A stretch of DNA of 64,000 bases from Asterias rubens (Eukaryota; Echinodermata; Asteroidea; Forcipulatida; Asteriidae). The notes below the pieces were generated by a model. That model did not search any database. It worked only from the letters and a program-made list of their open reading frames with translations, and was not told the DNA's origin. A program made the position numbers and the translations under genes. This document shows, piece by piece, positions 27,637 to 37,100 of this stretch; positions within the stretch are counted from its first letter, which is position 1, and each line of letters opens with the position of its first letter. Location of the stretch: NCBI RefSeq assembly GCF_902459465.1, contig NC_047068.1, forward strand, positions 18,313,195-18,377,194, in the 5' to 3' direction.

Positions 27637-28060
27637 ATTCAGGTGCGGACCCCCCCTTGTTTTTGTCGGAAATAAAGGAGAGAGAGAGGGGTGGGGGGGG
27701 GGAAGGATTGTTTCCCCCCTCCCCACTTTTTTCCCCTGGGTTAACCTTCATTGTAAATTAACATTTTGAAGTCGGCAGTGCATCTTAATTGAAAATTTTT
27801 GTTTAATTGTGGTACTGCATACTACTGTGCAAGCACCGAATTTTCGTACTTAGCTGAATGCCAGTGTGGATTATGCACAGGCATAAATACCTTGCTAATA
27901 TGCAAAATATGCTCGAAGTAAGCTACCATAAGGGCTAATTCTTTGCTGACAGTAAGCAGAGCCATAAAATTTGACCCTGCACATGCCTGGCACGTGCTTT
28001 TATTCTTAAACAAATCCCTGATTCGCGCATGTTTGAAAAATCCTGGATCCGCCCCTGGTT
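27637..28060. mobile_element. possible element with CAGG-GCGGA-CC ends
   Basis: The left end CAGGTGCGGACCCCCC and the right end CCTGGATCCGCCCCTG are imperfect inverted repeats of about 16 bp. The inside is non-coding and includes a purine-rich GAGAGAGAGAGG/poly-G stretch at 27677-27705. I see no clear target-site duplication, so the element call is tentative. Confidence 0.35.
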
Positions 28061-28093
28061 AACAATTTAAAAAGTACCCCAATTTGTTCACAG

Positions 28094-28224
28094 GAGTTTG
28101 ATACAAGATGCATAAAGGCACTGGGATGATTTCATTTTTCTAAGGAGGTGGTGCTCTGAGACCCTGATGTTGATGACTCTTCATTCTTGTGATACATGAT
28201 TTATCCGTACTTTGATCTATAAAG
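28094..28224 (+). other. exon-like segment C (non-coding)
   Basis: It is flanked by AATTTGTTCACAG on the left and CTATAAAG|GTAAAACTAAAG on the right. It is the closest relative of segment A: GGGATGAT, AAGGAGGTGGTGCTCT, CCTGATGTTGATGA and TCTTGTGATACATGA. The duplicates keep their splice-like ends better than any reading frame. Confidence 0.35.
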
Positions 28225-28244
28225 GTAAAACTAAAGATAACAGT

Positions 28245-28494
28245 GGGTGCGTTTGATTAGCTTCTTTAGGTTGACCCTGATCTGCCCTGTTACGTTTGAA
28301 TAGCTTTGACGTCATTCCAGGAGCTCACTCGGGTCAGCCCTAAGTGCCCTGCTTGTGGAACGGGTAACTTGGGGCTGGCCCGATGTGCATGACGTCACCA
28401 CGAGATGGCGAGTGATCATTCGTTTTAGCTCTTGTCAGGGGCTCATCCGAATGAGCACCGCACGGCCAACCCGGCAATGCTAATCGAACGCACC
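28245..28494. mobile_element. 250-bp palindromic (MITE-like) element
   Basis: Terminal inverted repeats GGTGCGTTTGATTAGC and GCTAATCGAACGCACC lie at the two ends. The inside is GC-richer than its surroundings and has imperfect inverted blocks (CGGGTCAGCCC against GGGCTGGCCCG, TGACGTCA-type sites). It has no coding capacity, as expected for a non-autonomous DNA transposon. Confidence 0.7.
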
Positions 28495-29122
28495 ATGTGA
28501 TGCTATCACGCTAAATGGTTTCATTTGTCAGAAATATCAGTATGGAGGAGAAACAAGTCAAAACAGGCCAATATAAGGGTACAATTTTCAAAAAGTTGTT
28601 TGTTTGTACTTAAATCTCAAAATGTCTTATTTTATTTTGGGCAACTTCCTTCTGATAAATAACATCAAAAAGGGGTTCAAATTAGCATTGAAAGAAAATA
28701 TTCTTTCGCATACTTGGGTGTTTCTACTTTCACAACTTTCGAACCAAAAGTGGAATCAACATGGGATTTAACAGTATTAAAGCATTGACCATGCTATTTT
28801 AAAACGTACAAAAAAATTGATTAATTACTCGGGTCTAAAAAAGACTCATTTCGCTTGATCGCCTAACCCTTAATTTTAATTAGTTGGGGGTTTTTGGTTT
28901 TTCAAAAAGGAAACATTTGTTTTTTACAATTTAACCTTCACTTTAACTTGTTGTTTCACCTTTTTCAAAAGTTTTGCATACTGCTGTGTTGGGTTGTTTC
29001 CTTTTAAAACAAAATTCTAGTCTTTAGTCTTTCTGGGGTTATTTATTGCAATTTCTTTAAATGTCACTGTTTGTTAATCAGGCTCAAAGTTCACTTGTCT
29101 TATTCCTCCATTTCTTTCACAG

Positions 29123-29212
29123 AGACTCCTAGTTTCAAGATCATCTACCACAAGATGAACAGAGTGCCGTCTCGATCTTCTCAGTTGCTTTCCACTGCTT
29201 CAGGACAAACCT
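29123..29212 (+). other. exon-like segment D
   Basis: It follows CCATTTCTTTCACAG, the same acceptor form as segments A-C. It runs into the palindromic element starting at 29213 and no donor is visible before that. It could be a fourth diverged copy or a terminal exon; support is weak. Confidence 0.2.
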
Positions 29213-29484
29213 GGACCCAATTTCATAGCACTGCTTAATGGCAACAACTTTTCATGCTTATTGTGGCATTAGGCAGCCATCTTGCGCATTCACCTTTTCT
29301 TTGTATTGTTTACGTCATTCATTTTCACACCAAAAGGTTTGCGTAACTTTTTGCACCAAAAGGTAAGCACCAAAAGGTTTGCGTAACTTTTTGTGTGCTT
29401 ACAGTTTAATAGCAGCGCTATGAAATGGAAACTTGCACAGTAAGCACAAAGTTGGCCGTTAGACAGCTCTATGAAATTGGGCCC
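29213..29484. mobile_element. palindromic element, GGCCCAATTTCATAG family
   Basis: The ends GGACCCAATTTCATAG and CTATGAAATTGGGCCC are near-perfect inverted repeats. Inside lies a short direct repeat, CACCAAAAGGTTTGCGTAAC, twice near 29330-29390. It is non-coding. Relatives occur at 32166-32336 and 36131-36369. Confidence 0.75.
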
Positions 29485-29673
29485 TGGTGATATTGAATCT
29501 AGTACTTGCCTCCTTTAGGTTTTTTCTGCCATTCAAAATGCAGTTGCAAAAGTAACAAACACAAATATTTCAACAAATTTTCAAAATTGTCCGATCAAAA
29601 AAGTGCATTTCTGGTGTTTTGTTTCCCTATGGTAACTGCATAAGAAAGGCAGAAAAGACCCTTGGGGAAAAAG

Positions 29674-29969
29674 TTTATAGAGACACGTTACCCTCGATTG
29701 AGCGTTTTGGTTTACAAATCATTGATTTACACAAATTCGCCATGCAATTGTGTGGTTCTACTTTGTGAACTATAACATGGTCCACCAATTTGTAGTACAA
29801 ATGTTTTGACTCCACAAAATGGCGGACCGTGTTTAGTTCATGAAGCAAACAGGAAACCACACAGGCATACTTCTTAGAACATCTTTCCAACCATTTTTAT
29901 CTCATAACAAATGTTTTAAGCACTTTTTACAGGCAAAAGCGCCTGATCCAAGGCAACGTGTCCCTTTAA
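29674..29969. mobile_element. degraded copy of the TTAA palindromic element
   Basis: GAGACACGTTACC at the left and GGCAACGTGTCCCTTTAA at the right are inverted ends of the 30404-30792 family. Several internal segments are deleted or diverged. TTAA is kept only at the right end. Confidence 0.7.
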
Positions 29970-29976
29970 TATGCAG

Positions 29977-30335
29977 TTAAAGGCAGTGGACATGTTTGGT
30001 AATTACTCACAATATTAATTAGCATAATAAACTTACTCGAAACGAGCATGGGAGAGCCGGTGATACAACATTGTGAAAAACGACTCTCTGTGGGTACAAA
30101 TTTAAAAAAAAAGTTAATTTCTCTCTAAAATATTTGAATCGGAGAAAGACTTCAGGCCTGCCTTCTTTCTCAAGGTTCTAAAAGAGCACAAATTTCGTGC
30201 AACAAGGGTGTTTATTTTCTTGCAGTTGACCAAATGTACCAACATTTTCACAGATTTATAAATTTATACCTATATTTTGATACATCAAGTGAGAATGCTG
30301 ATGTTTGACAATTACCAAACATGTCCAGTGCCTAT
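29977..30335. mobile_element. palindromic element, AAGGCAGTGGACA family
   Basis: It begins TTAAAGGCAGTGGACATG and ends CATGTCCAGTGCCT, with subterminal TTTGGTAATTA and TGACAATTACCAAA, forming long terminal inverted repeats. The centre contains GACTTCAGGCCTGCC. No open frame. It sits only a few bases after the preceding element. Confidence 0.8.
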
Positions 30336-30403
30336 AAACTATTATAGGAAAATCATACGTTGGTCTAAGCTTTGTAAAGAAGTACAACTATAACTAATAA
30401 CTA

Positions 30404-30792
30404 TTAAAGGAACACGTTGCCTTGGATTGGTCGAGTTGGTCTTTGAATAGCGTTTGTAACCGTTTGTTATAAAATGCATATGGTTAGAAAGATGTTTAAA
30501 AAGTAGATTACAATGATCCACACATATTTGCCTCGAAATTGCGTGGTTTTACTTTTACTTTGCGAACTAACATGGTCGGCCATTTATGGGAGTCAAAAAT
30601 TTGACTCGTATAAATGGCCGACCGTGTTTGTCGACAAGGTAAAAGGAAAACCACGCAATTTCGAAAGATTCTTGTGTGGATCATTATATTCTACTTTTAG
30701 AATATCTTTCTAACTATATGCAATCTATAACAAACGGTTACATACGCTTACAAAGACCAACTCGACCGATCCAAGGCAACGTGTTCCTTTAA
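30404..30792. mobile_element. complete 389-bp palindromic element flanked by TTAA
   Basis: Nearly the whole element is one inverted repeat: AGGAACACGTTGCCTTGGAT at the left against ATCCAAGGCAACGTGTTCCT at the right, meeting at GGGAGTCAAAAATTTGACTC in the middle. TTAA lies at both ends, the target-site signature of piggyBac-type insertion. There is no transposase, so it would depend on one encoded elsewhere. Three degraded relatives occur in the window (26759-26950, 29674-29969, 43510-43735). Confidence 0.85.
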
Positions 30793-31166
30793 TTAATACC
30801 AACTGAGTCAAAAAGCCTTCTGTCCAGTGGTGTTGGGTGGGGGGGGGTGCACTTTGATTTAAACCAATAATGTAAAACATTTGCTCCCTCAGAGGGTATT
30901 TTGAGATCAAAGACCTGTAGTCTATATCACTCTCTCCTTTAATCCAAGAATTGGTTTTAGATAAGAACAGTTAAGAAAAGATAACAGATCTAATGGTAGT
31001 TTTACTACAACCAAAAGAGACTATTTCAAAAGGTGAATTTGGCCATTTGGGACTGTATTAAGACAACAAGCAAAGGAAATTCTATCCAAAAAAAAGATGC
31101 TGCAAACTTGAAAAAAATTAGTTTTTCTGAAATCACAGTACGAGATGGTTAGTTTTTCATTGTTTT
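30793..31166. other. no recognisable feature
   Basis: AT-rich single-copy-like sequence with a G-run at 30840-30847. I see no gene, repeat family or splice-bounded exon here. Confidence 0.6.
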
Positions 31167-31194
31167 ATACGCCTGAATCACTGCTCAGGCGTAT
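31167..31194. other. 10-bp stem hairpin
   Basis: ATACGCCTGA and TCAGGCGTAT are perfect inverted repeats around the 8-bp loop ATCACTGC. No T-tract makes it terminator-like and this is not a bacterial context. It could be the core of a small decayed palindrome. Confidence 0.5.
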
Positions 31195-31239
31195 GACTCT
31201 CTAGTTAGCTGCTATATGCAGTCTAACTATTGGTATTAC

Positions 31240-31515
31240 ACATTATTAATGATAACTCATGTACTGTGTACGGGTCACTTCTCGTACACATGAGTTATTA
31301 CCTTTTGTAACTACTATATGTACACAAGGTCTTGTGTACTATTTTTTCATGTATCATGTACAACTGACCACTTCGTACGTATACTTTATTGTCTCATACA
31401 TATGATTAATTTTCATACATTTGTCTTATTTGATATGTATGACTTAATATTAAATCGTATGTGAGACTTATTATTTACGTACGACTATTGTACATCATGA
31501 TACTTTATGTCCAAC
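31240..31515. repeat. degenerate GTAC/CATAC-rich repeat
   Basis: Short palindromic words (TGTACA, CGTACG, GTACAC, TCGTACAT) recur at irregular 15-35 bp spacing, with phrases such as CTCATTATCTCGTACAT near the right end. It looks like an old short-period tandem array that has decayed. No coding frame. Confidence 0.45.
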
Positions 31516-32059
31516 TCATTATCTCGTACATAGATTTAAAGTTGACAGCGTTTTTCAAGCTTGCAGCAACTAACTGGAGTGTGAATTGACATAATCCAAT
31601 GATCTAAGACATAGTTGTTTTAACATGGCAGTAGTTGTGACTGGAAACTGTTGGCATTGGATTTAAGTAGAACTGGATGGTGATTGTGTGTGTTCGTGAG
31701 CGTAAACTGGACAGTGATTTGTGTGTAGTGATTGTATGCATTTTTGTCATCTGTTTTCTGGAAACTTCTACTGCCATGTCATTGTGACTATTTTTGAAAC
31801 TATTTGAACCAATTTAGACTACAGACCCTTTTTGGAATATGGCCATGTTCCCTTTGTTTTGTGATCATAACCAAATTCAGCGAATGCACCTTTTATTAGC
31901 CAAGTGATAAATTTGCAAACCATTATCCTAGATGAAGATATGGTTCAACAATCTTTAAAATGAGTCAGAAAAGAGTATGGGTATGATCACAGGTCTTTAT
32001 ATACAATGAGCGGTGTAGCCAGACATTTTTATTTGGAAAGGGGGTAAGCAAGGAAAATT

Positions 32060-32150
32060 TCATATTTGGGGGGGGGGGGGGGGGCTATCAAATTCAGTTT
32101 AGTGCTTTCAATCCATTTTTTTTTAGGGGCGGGGGGGGGGGGGCAAGGTT
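32060..32150. repeat. paired poly-G tracts
   Basis: Two long G-runs (about 32070-32086 and 32127-32141) are separated by about 40 bp of AT-rich sequence. Length in the real genome is uncertain because homopolymers of this size are error-prone. Confidence 0.6.
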
Positions 32151-32165
32151 TCTGAACACCCCCTT

Positions 32166-32336
32166 GGCCCACTTTCATAGAGGTGCTTAAAATTGTCTGC
32201 TTAGCAGCAACGAGCGGGATACCAGTCCAAAGTTATACATGCGACATGGTAGTTTTGCCTTAAAACCTTATTCTTGTAGCATAATCTTTTTGCTAAGCTA
32301 GTTTATGTGATTAAGCACCTCTATGCAATTGGGTAC
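32166..32336. mobile_element. short palindromic element, GGCCCAATTTCATAG family
   Basis: GGCCCACTTTCATAGAGGTG at the left and CACCTCTATGCAATTGGG at the right are inverted ends. Subterminal TCTGCTTAGCAGCAA resembles the TGCTTAGCA words in the larger relative at 36131-36369. Confidence 0.65.
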
Positions 32337-32408
32337 AGGTTACACCACTGGAGGAAGACTGTTGGCTCAGTTACAAAGCATGAGGGGTACATTTATATTT
32401 ATTAAATT

Positions 32409-32463
32409 TATAGGCCCTCGATGATGTCAAAACCATGGTGTTAACATCAACGAGGGCCTATAA
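32409..32463. other. 55-bp palindrome centred on CCATGG
   Basis: TTATAGGCCCTCGATGATGT and ACATCAACGAGGGCCTATAA are inverted with few mismatches and almost no loop. It abuts another palindromic element at 32502. Confidence 0.65.
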
Positions 32464-32501
32464 TTTTAACTGTGCCCAGAATATTTAGCAGTGAATATTT
32501 C

Positions 32502-32768
32502 TTTTATAAACCAAATAATATAAATTCTTGGAATCTGATTAGTTAAATGATTTCCTGAACTAACAAGGCCCACAGCATAGGCCTTGACTTTTAATACATG
32601 TGTGTTGCGGCTGGGGTGTTTAATTATTTTCAGGGCGGGCGCAGTCGATTGCTGTGCCCCAGGCACAGTTAATTATAATGTCATCTTGATAGAATCCGGA
32701 GGCCCAGCTATTTCAATGACTCCACTTTTAACCAATCAGATTCAGAAATATATTTATGAGGTTTATAA
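32502..32768. mobile_element. palindromic (MITE-like) element with AATCTGATT arms
   Basis: The left arm contains TTTATAAACC, TTCTTGGAATCTGATTAG; the right arm contains CCAATCAGATTCAGAA and GGTTTATA. These are long imperfect inverted repeats around a unique centre containing GTGCCCCAGGCACAG. It is non-coding. Confidence 0.65.
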
Positions 32769-33002
32769 TAGATGATTATTGTTCTCTAAAACTAATGAAC
32801 ATTCCTTTTATATGAGCTCAAATCAAAATGAGATTAAACTTCTCTTTTTATAAAACAGTTTTTGACAATATCTTTCCAATGTTATCCCAATGACATGCAA
32901 AGTATTGTCATAAATTAACTGGGAAAAACCCACAAGACTGCACACTGTGTTGATCATCGACATTATAGGTCAGCAAATCTCATTTTGTGACAGAACTCAA
33001 TA

Positions 33003-33143
33003 GGAGACTTTCCAACGCTAGGTGGCAGCAGACATACCGGGTAAATTTCCATTGTTTACATAGTTCTGAACATGCGCATAATTCTGAGAACAATGGATTT
33101 ACCCGGTAAGTATGCTGCCCTCTATCGTCCCAGAAAGTCTCCC
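33003..33143. mobile_element. 141-bp palindromic element
   Basis: GGAGACTTTCCAACGCTAGG and CCCAGAAAGTCTCC form the ends; ACCGGGTAAATTTCCATTGT and ACAATGGATTTACCCGGT form the inner arms. The nearly full-length palindrome lies immediately before the 377-bp tandem repeat. Confidence 0.75.
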
Positions 33144-33149
33144 ATTAAC

Positions 33150-35300
33150 AGGAAAACTTTGCTTTCATTTCTCTTTTATGAATACTTTGTTGTGTCGACT
33201 TAATAGTAGTTGTATTATTTGTCTGTGTTGCATTTGTATAGCATGCAAAATGTGTCTGATCAAAAAGCATTCCAAAGGGTTTGGGGAGGGACAAAAGATG
33301 GTATTTGGAAAATTGCTACCAGAAGAAGGTCTATGGGCCCATATGGGTCATTCTAGCTTGCAACTTCAGTTTAGAACATGCACAGCTAATAATTATACTT
33401 ATTTGAAAAATATCAGACAATTTTTGTTGCTATCAAAAGGCAAACCCCAAAGAGTTGTAATTTTCTGGCAACCTCAAGGTTTTCCAGAGGTTTTTGCTCA
33501 GCAAATCTCATTTTGTGAAAGAACTAAATTTACATGAAAACTTTGCTTTCATTTCTCTGTTATTAATACCTTGTTGTGTTTACTTAAAAGTAATTGTATT
33601 ATTTGCCTGCGTTGCATTTGTATAGCAGGCAAAATGTGTCTGATCAAAAAGCATTCCAAAGGGTTTGGGGAGGGACAAAAAATGGTATTTGGAAAATTGC
33701 TACAAGAAGAAGGTCTATATGCCCATATGGGTCATTCTAGCTTGCAACTTCAGTTAGAACACAGCTAATATAATTATTTGAAAAATATCAGACAATTTTG
33801 GTTGCTATCAAAAAGCAAACCACAAAGAGTTACAATTTTCTGGCAACCTCAAGGTTTTTCAGAGGTTTTTGCTCAGCAAATCTCATTTTGTGACAGAACT
33901 CAATTTACATGAAAACTTTGCTTTAATTTCTCTTTTATGAATACTTTGTTGTGTTTACTTAATAATAATTGTATTATTTGCCTGTGTTGCATTTGTATAG
34001 CATGCAAAATGTGTCTGATCAAAAAGCATTCCAAAGGGTTTGGGGAGGGACAAAAAATGGTATTTGGAAAATTGCTACAAGAAGAATGTCTATATGCCCA
34101 TATGGGTCATTCTAGCTTGCAACTTCAGTTTAGAACACAGCTAATATAATTATTTGAAAAATATCAGACAATTTTGGTTGCTATCAAAAAGCAAACCACA
34201 AAGAGTTACAATTTTCTGGCAACCTCAAGGTTTTTCAGAGGTTTTTGCTCAGCAAATCTCATTTTGTGACAGAACTCAATTTACATGAAAACTTTTCTTT
34301 AATTTCTCTTTTATGAATACTTTGTTGTGTTTACTTAATAATAATTGTATTATTTGCCTGTGTTGCATTTGTATAGCATGCAAAAATGTGTCTGATCAAA
34401 AAGCATTCCAAAGGGTTTGGGGAGGGACAAAAGATGGTCTTTGGAAAATTGCTACAAGAAGAAGGTCTATATGCCCATGGATCATTCTAGCTTGCAACTT
34501 CAGTTTAGAACACAGCTAATATAATTATTTGAAAAATATCAGACAATTTTGGGTGCTATCAAAAAGCAAACACAAAGAGTTACAATTTTCTGGCAACCTC
34601 AAGGTTTTCCAGAGGTTTTTGCTCAGAAAATCTCATTTTGAGACAGAACTCAATTTACATGAAAACGTTGCTTTCATTTCTCTTTTATTAATACTTTGTT
34701 GTGTTTACTTAAAAATAATTGTATTATTTGCCTGTGTTGCATTTGTATAGCATGCAAAAATGTGTCTGATCAAAAAGCATTCCAAAGGGTTTGGGGAGGG
34801 ACAAAAGATGGTCTTTGGAAAATTGCTACCAGAAGAAGGTCTATATGCCCATGGATCATTCTAGCTTGCAACTTCAGTTTAGAACACAGCTAGTATAATT
34901 ATTTTAAAAATATTAGCCAATTTTGGTTGATATCAAAAAGCAAACCATAAAGAGTTACAATTTTTGGGCAGCCACAAGTTGTTTGCTCATTGGGTGTTAT
35001 CTCTAGTGTTTAATCCTGTGGGACTATTTATAGCTGCCGAAAAGTGAAGAGCAGCAGATTTTATATTGAATGTTTGTAAAATGTATGCTATAAAAATGTC
35101 ACATTTTAGTTATTATCAAAAAGCATACCATAAAGAGTTACAAATTTGGTGGCAGCCACAAGGTTTTCCAGAGGTTCTCATCACTGAGTTTTATCTCTGG
35201 TTGTTAATCTTGTGGGACTATGTAAAGTTGCCGAAAAGTAAAGAGCAACATTGTAATAAGTTGAATGTCTGTATTTTGAGGTATCTGTTGTTAAAATAAT
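33150..35300. repeat. tandem repeat of about 377 bp, five units plus a degenerate one
   Basis: The anchor TGTGTCTGATCAAAAAGCAT occurs at about 33251, 33635, 34010, 34387 and 34761, giving periods of 384, 375, 377 and 374 bp. Neighbouring copies are highly alike. A sixth, strongly diverged copy covers about 35040-35300 (TATCAAAAAGCATACC, AAGAGTTACAAAT, CCACAAGGTTTTCCAGAGGT). Frames of 65-140 codons inside it recur because the unit recurs. Single-base indels shift the frame between copies (CKMCLIKKH in some, CKNVSDQKA in others), which argues against a protein. Confidence 0.85.
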
Positions 35301-35473
35301 AAAAGAGTACATAACAACTTTAATCGAGAAGACACTCAAGCTTGTTAATTATTCAGTGACTTTTGATGTGTTGGCAACATTGTTGAATGCATAGGGTGAC
35401 AAACACAAATCTTTTGGCTTACTTGTCACGTTTGAAGACCGGGGCACTACTGTTAATTATTCACAGTATACAC

Positions 35474-35629
35474 ATAATGAATGTTTATGAGTGCAATGGT
35501 GCGAATATGTTCATGAGTTGAAAGATGGAATGTTCTATTCAACGAGGCGGAGCCGAGTTGAATGGAACATTCCAGCTTTCAACGAATGAACATATTCGCA
35601 CCATTGCACGAATGAAAAACATTCATTAT
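35474..35629. mobile_element. 156-bp near-perfect palindrome
   Basis: ATAATGAATGTTT and AAACATTCATTAT are the ends. The inner arms GTGCAATGGTGCGAATATGT and ACATATTCGCACCATTGCAC are exact inverses, and the centre is AACGAGGCGGAGCCGAGTT. It interrupts similar left and right sequence (GTGTTGGCAACATTGTTGAA and GTATTGGCAACTTTATTTAA), possibly flanking duplicates. Confidence 0.75.
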
Positions 35630-36130
35630 TTGTTTTTTAATGTATTGGCAACTTTATTTAATACATAGGATCATGATGGCAAACATAATTATTTAAATTT
35701 ACTTGGTCATGTTAAGCCCAACAAAGTATTGCAGAAATTTTTCCTTCACAGGTTTATGACATTTGGTCCAGTTTCTTTTGAATTTGAGACCTTCTTTGGC
35801 CACCCTGTAAACATTCAACTTTGTCCCCCCCCCCACCCCCATAGCCCATTTCTTGCCAAGTGATTATTTTGTAACCCACTTGCAAGTGAAGTCAGGATAA
35901 AAAATTATATTTTGGTTAACAATTCCCGGATTATAAAAATCATACAAATTTGAATGCTTCAGAAAAAGCATCCCTTTAACACAATGACAGTCCCTGAATT
36001 TTGAAGAGACACTTTTAAGCACAAAAATAAGCAAAACAAATTATGCTTAGCAGATAAATGTTACCATTGTTACCATTAGCTTCCAGAATACCATATGTAC
36101 CATGTTCAGATTAAGACTAGTCTCCTGTGC

Positions 36131-36369
36131 CATATTTCATAGAGCTGCTAAGCACAAACAATTGCTTAGCATGAAATTTCTACCTTGATAAAACCAGGAT
36201 TACCAACCAAATTTCCATAGGTTGCATATTGCAATTATAACTGGTATTCAGTTGTTATTTTCTTATCCTGAAAATCACGTGGAAATGTGGTTGGTAAACC
36301 TGTTTTTATCAAGGAAGAAATTTCATGCTAAGCAAATTTGTGTGCTTAGCAGCTCTATGAAATTGGGCT
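36131..36369. mobile_element. 239-bp palindromic element, GGCCCAATTTCATAG family
   Basis: The left arm has TTTCATAGAGCTGCTAAGCA, TTGCTTAGCATGAAATTTC and GATTACCAACCAAATTTCCA; the right arm has the inverse words up to CAGCTCTATGAAATTGGGC. The two arms meet around TTGCATATTGCAATTATAAC. A shorter relative follows near 36485-36545 (CTGCTAAGCAGAA, AGCTCTTTGAAATTGGCC). Confidence 0.8.
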
Positions 36370-36899
36370 CAGCTGTTCATAAACTCCATGTCCTGGACAG
36401 GCGAGATTGGTAGGTGGCGCTGTTGCATTATCAAGCAAAGAAGATTGGTCTCTGGTAATAAAATCAATCATCAAAGACCTATAATTCTGCTAAGCAGAAT
36501 ATAGCCAAGATACATTCTCTGTTAAGCAGCTCTTTGAAATTGGCCAGCGCTGGTTATCAAATATCAGGTAGTTTATCTGACATTTTTATAAGGTCGCGGT
36601 GAAGAGGGGGGGGGGGGGGGGGTGGCTTCCTTTCACTAATAGGCAATAAGCTTTATAGTTCATGGTTCCTATAATAAGGGATGGTAAAACTCACAACTTT
36701 TTCTTCCCCCCGTACATATTTCCCAAATCAAATCAAATGTAAATATTTTAACCTTAAAACCCATATTTACGGGATAAATAATTTGTTTATAATTTGGGAC
36801 CATCCCGGAAAAAAGGTGCTTCTCGCAATAAAATACTTGACTGGACTATTGTTTTCGTGAATATGCAAAGTAGTCACGTTACCTTTAATATTAGACTGG

Positions 36900-37100
36900 T
36901 CCCCTGTCTTTGTTATTTATGAGCCCGGTCGTGTGACGTCAAGTTATCAGGCAACATTGACAAGCACATTTTTTTCGGTGAGGCGATTGGTCTATTGCAC
37001 GAAGACAAAATGGCTGACAAGAAAAGACGAAGTTTTCTCTTCAGTTAATCCGTATTTTTTGTGCCAAATCGATTGGCGAAAACACTGCAAAGTGAGCGAG
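36900..37100 (+). promoter_or_regulatory. promoter and first-exon-like segment
   Basis: A perfect CRE palindrome TGACGTCA lies at 36934-36941 and an inverted CCAAT box (ATTGG) at 36986-36990. GACAAAATGG at about 37005 starts a 12-codon frame (MADKKRRSFLFS), followed by CAAAGTGAGCGAG|GTGAGTTGA, a good donor after 37100. This could be the 5' end of a plus-strand transcript with a mostly non-coding first exon. No downstream coding exon can be tied to it; the exon-like repeats from 40.7 kb are the only candidates I see. Confidence 0.35.

Noticed and set aside
33112-34893. Frames in the 377-bp array as a Cys-rich protein family
   Set aside because: Homologous frames switch phase between units (CKMCLIKKH against CKNVSDQKA), so selection for protein is absent.
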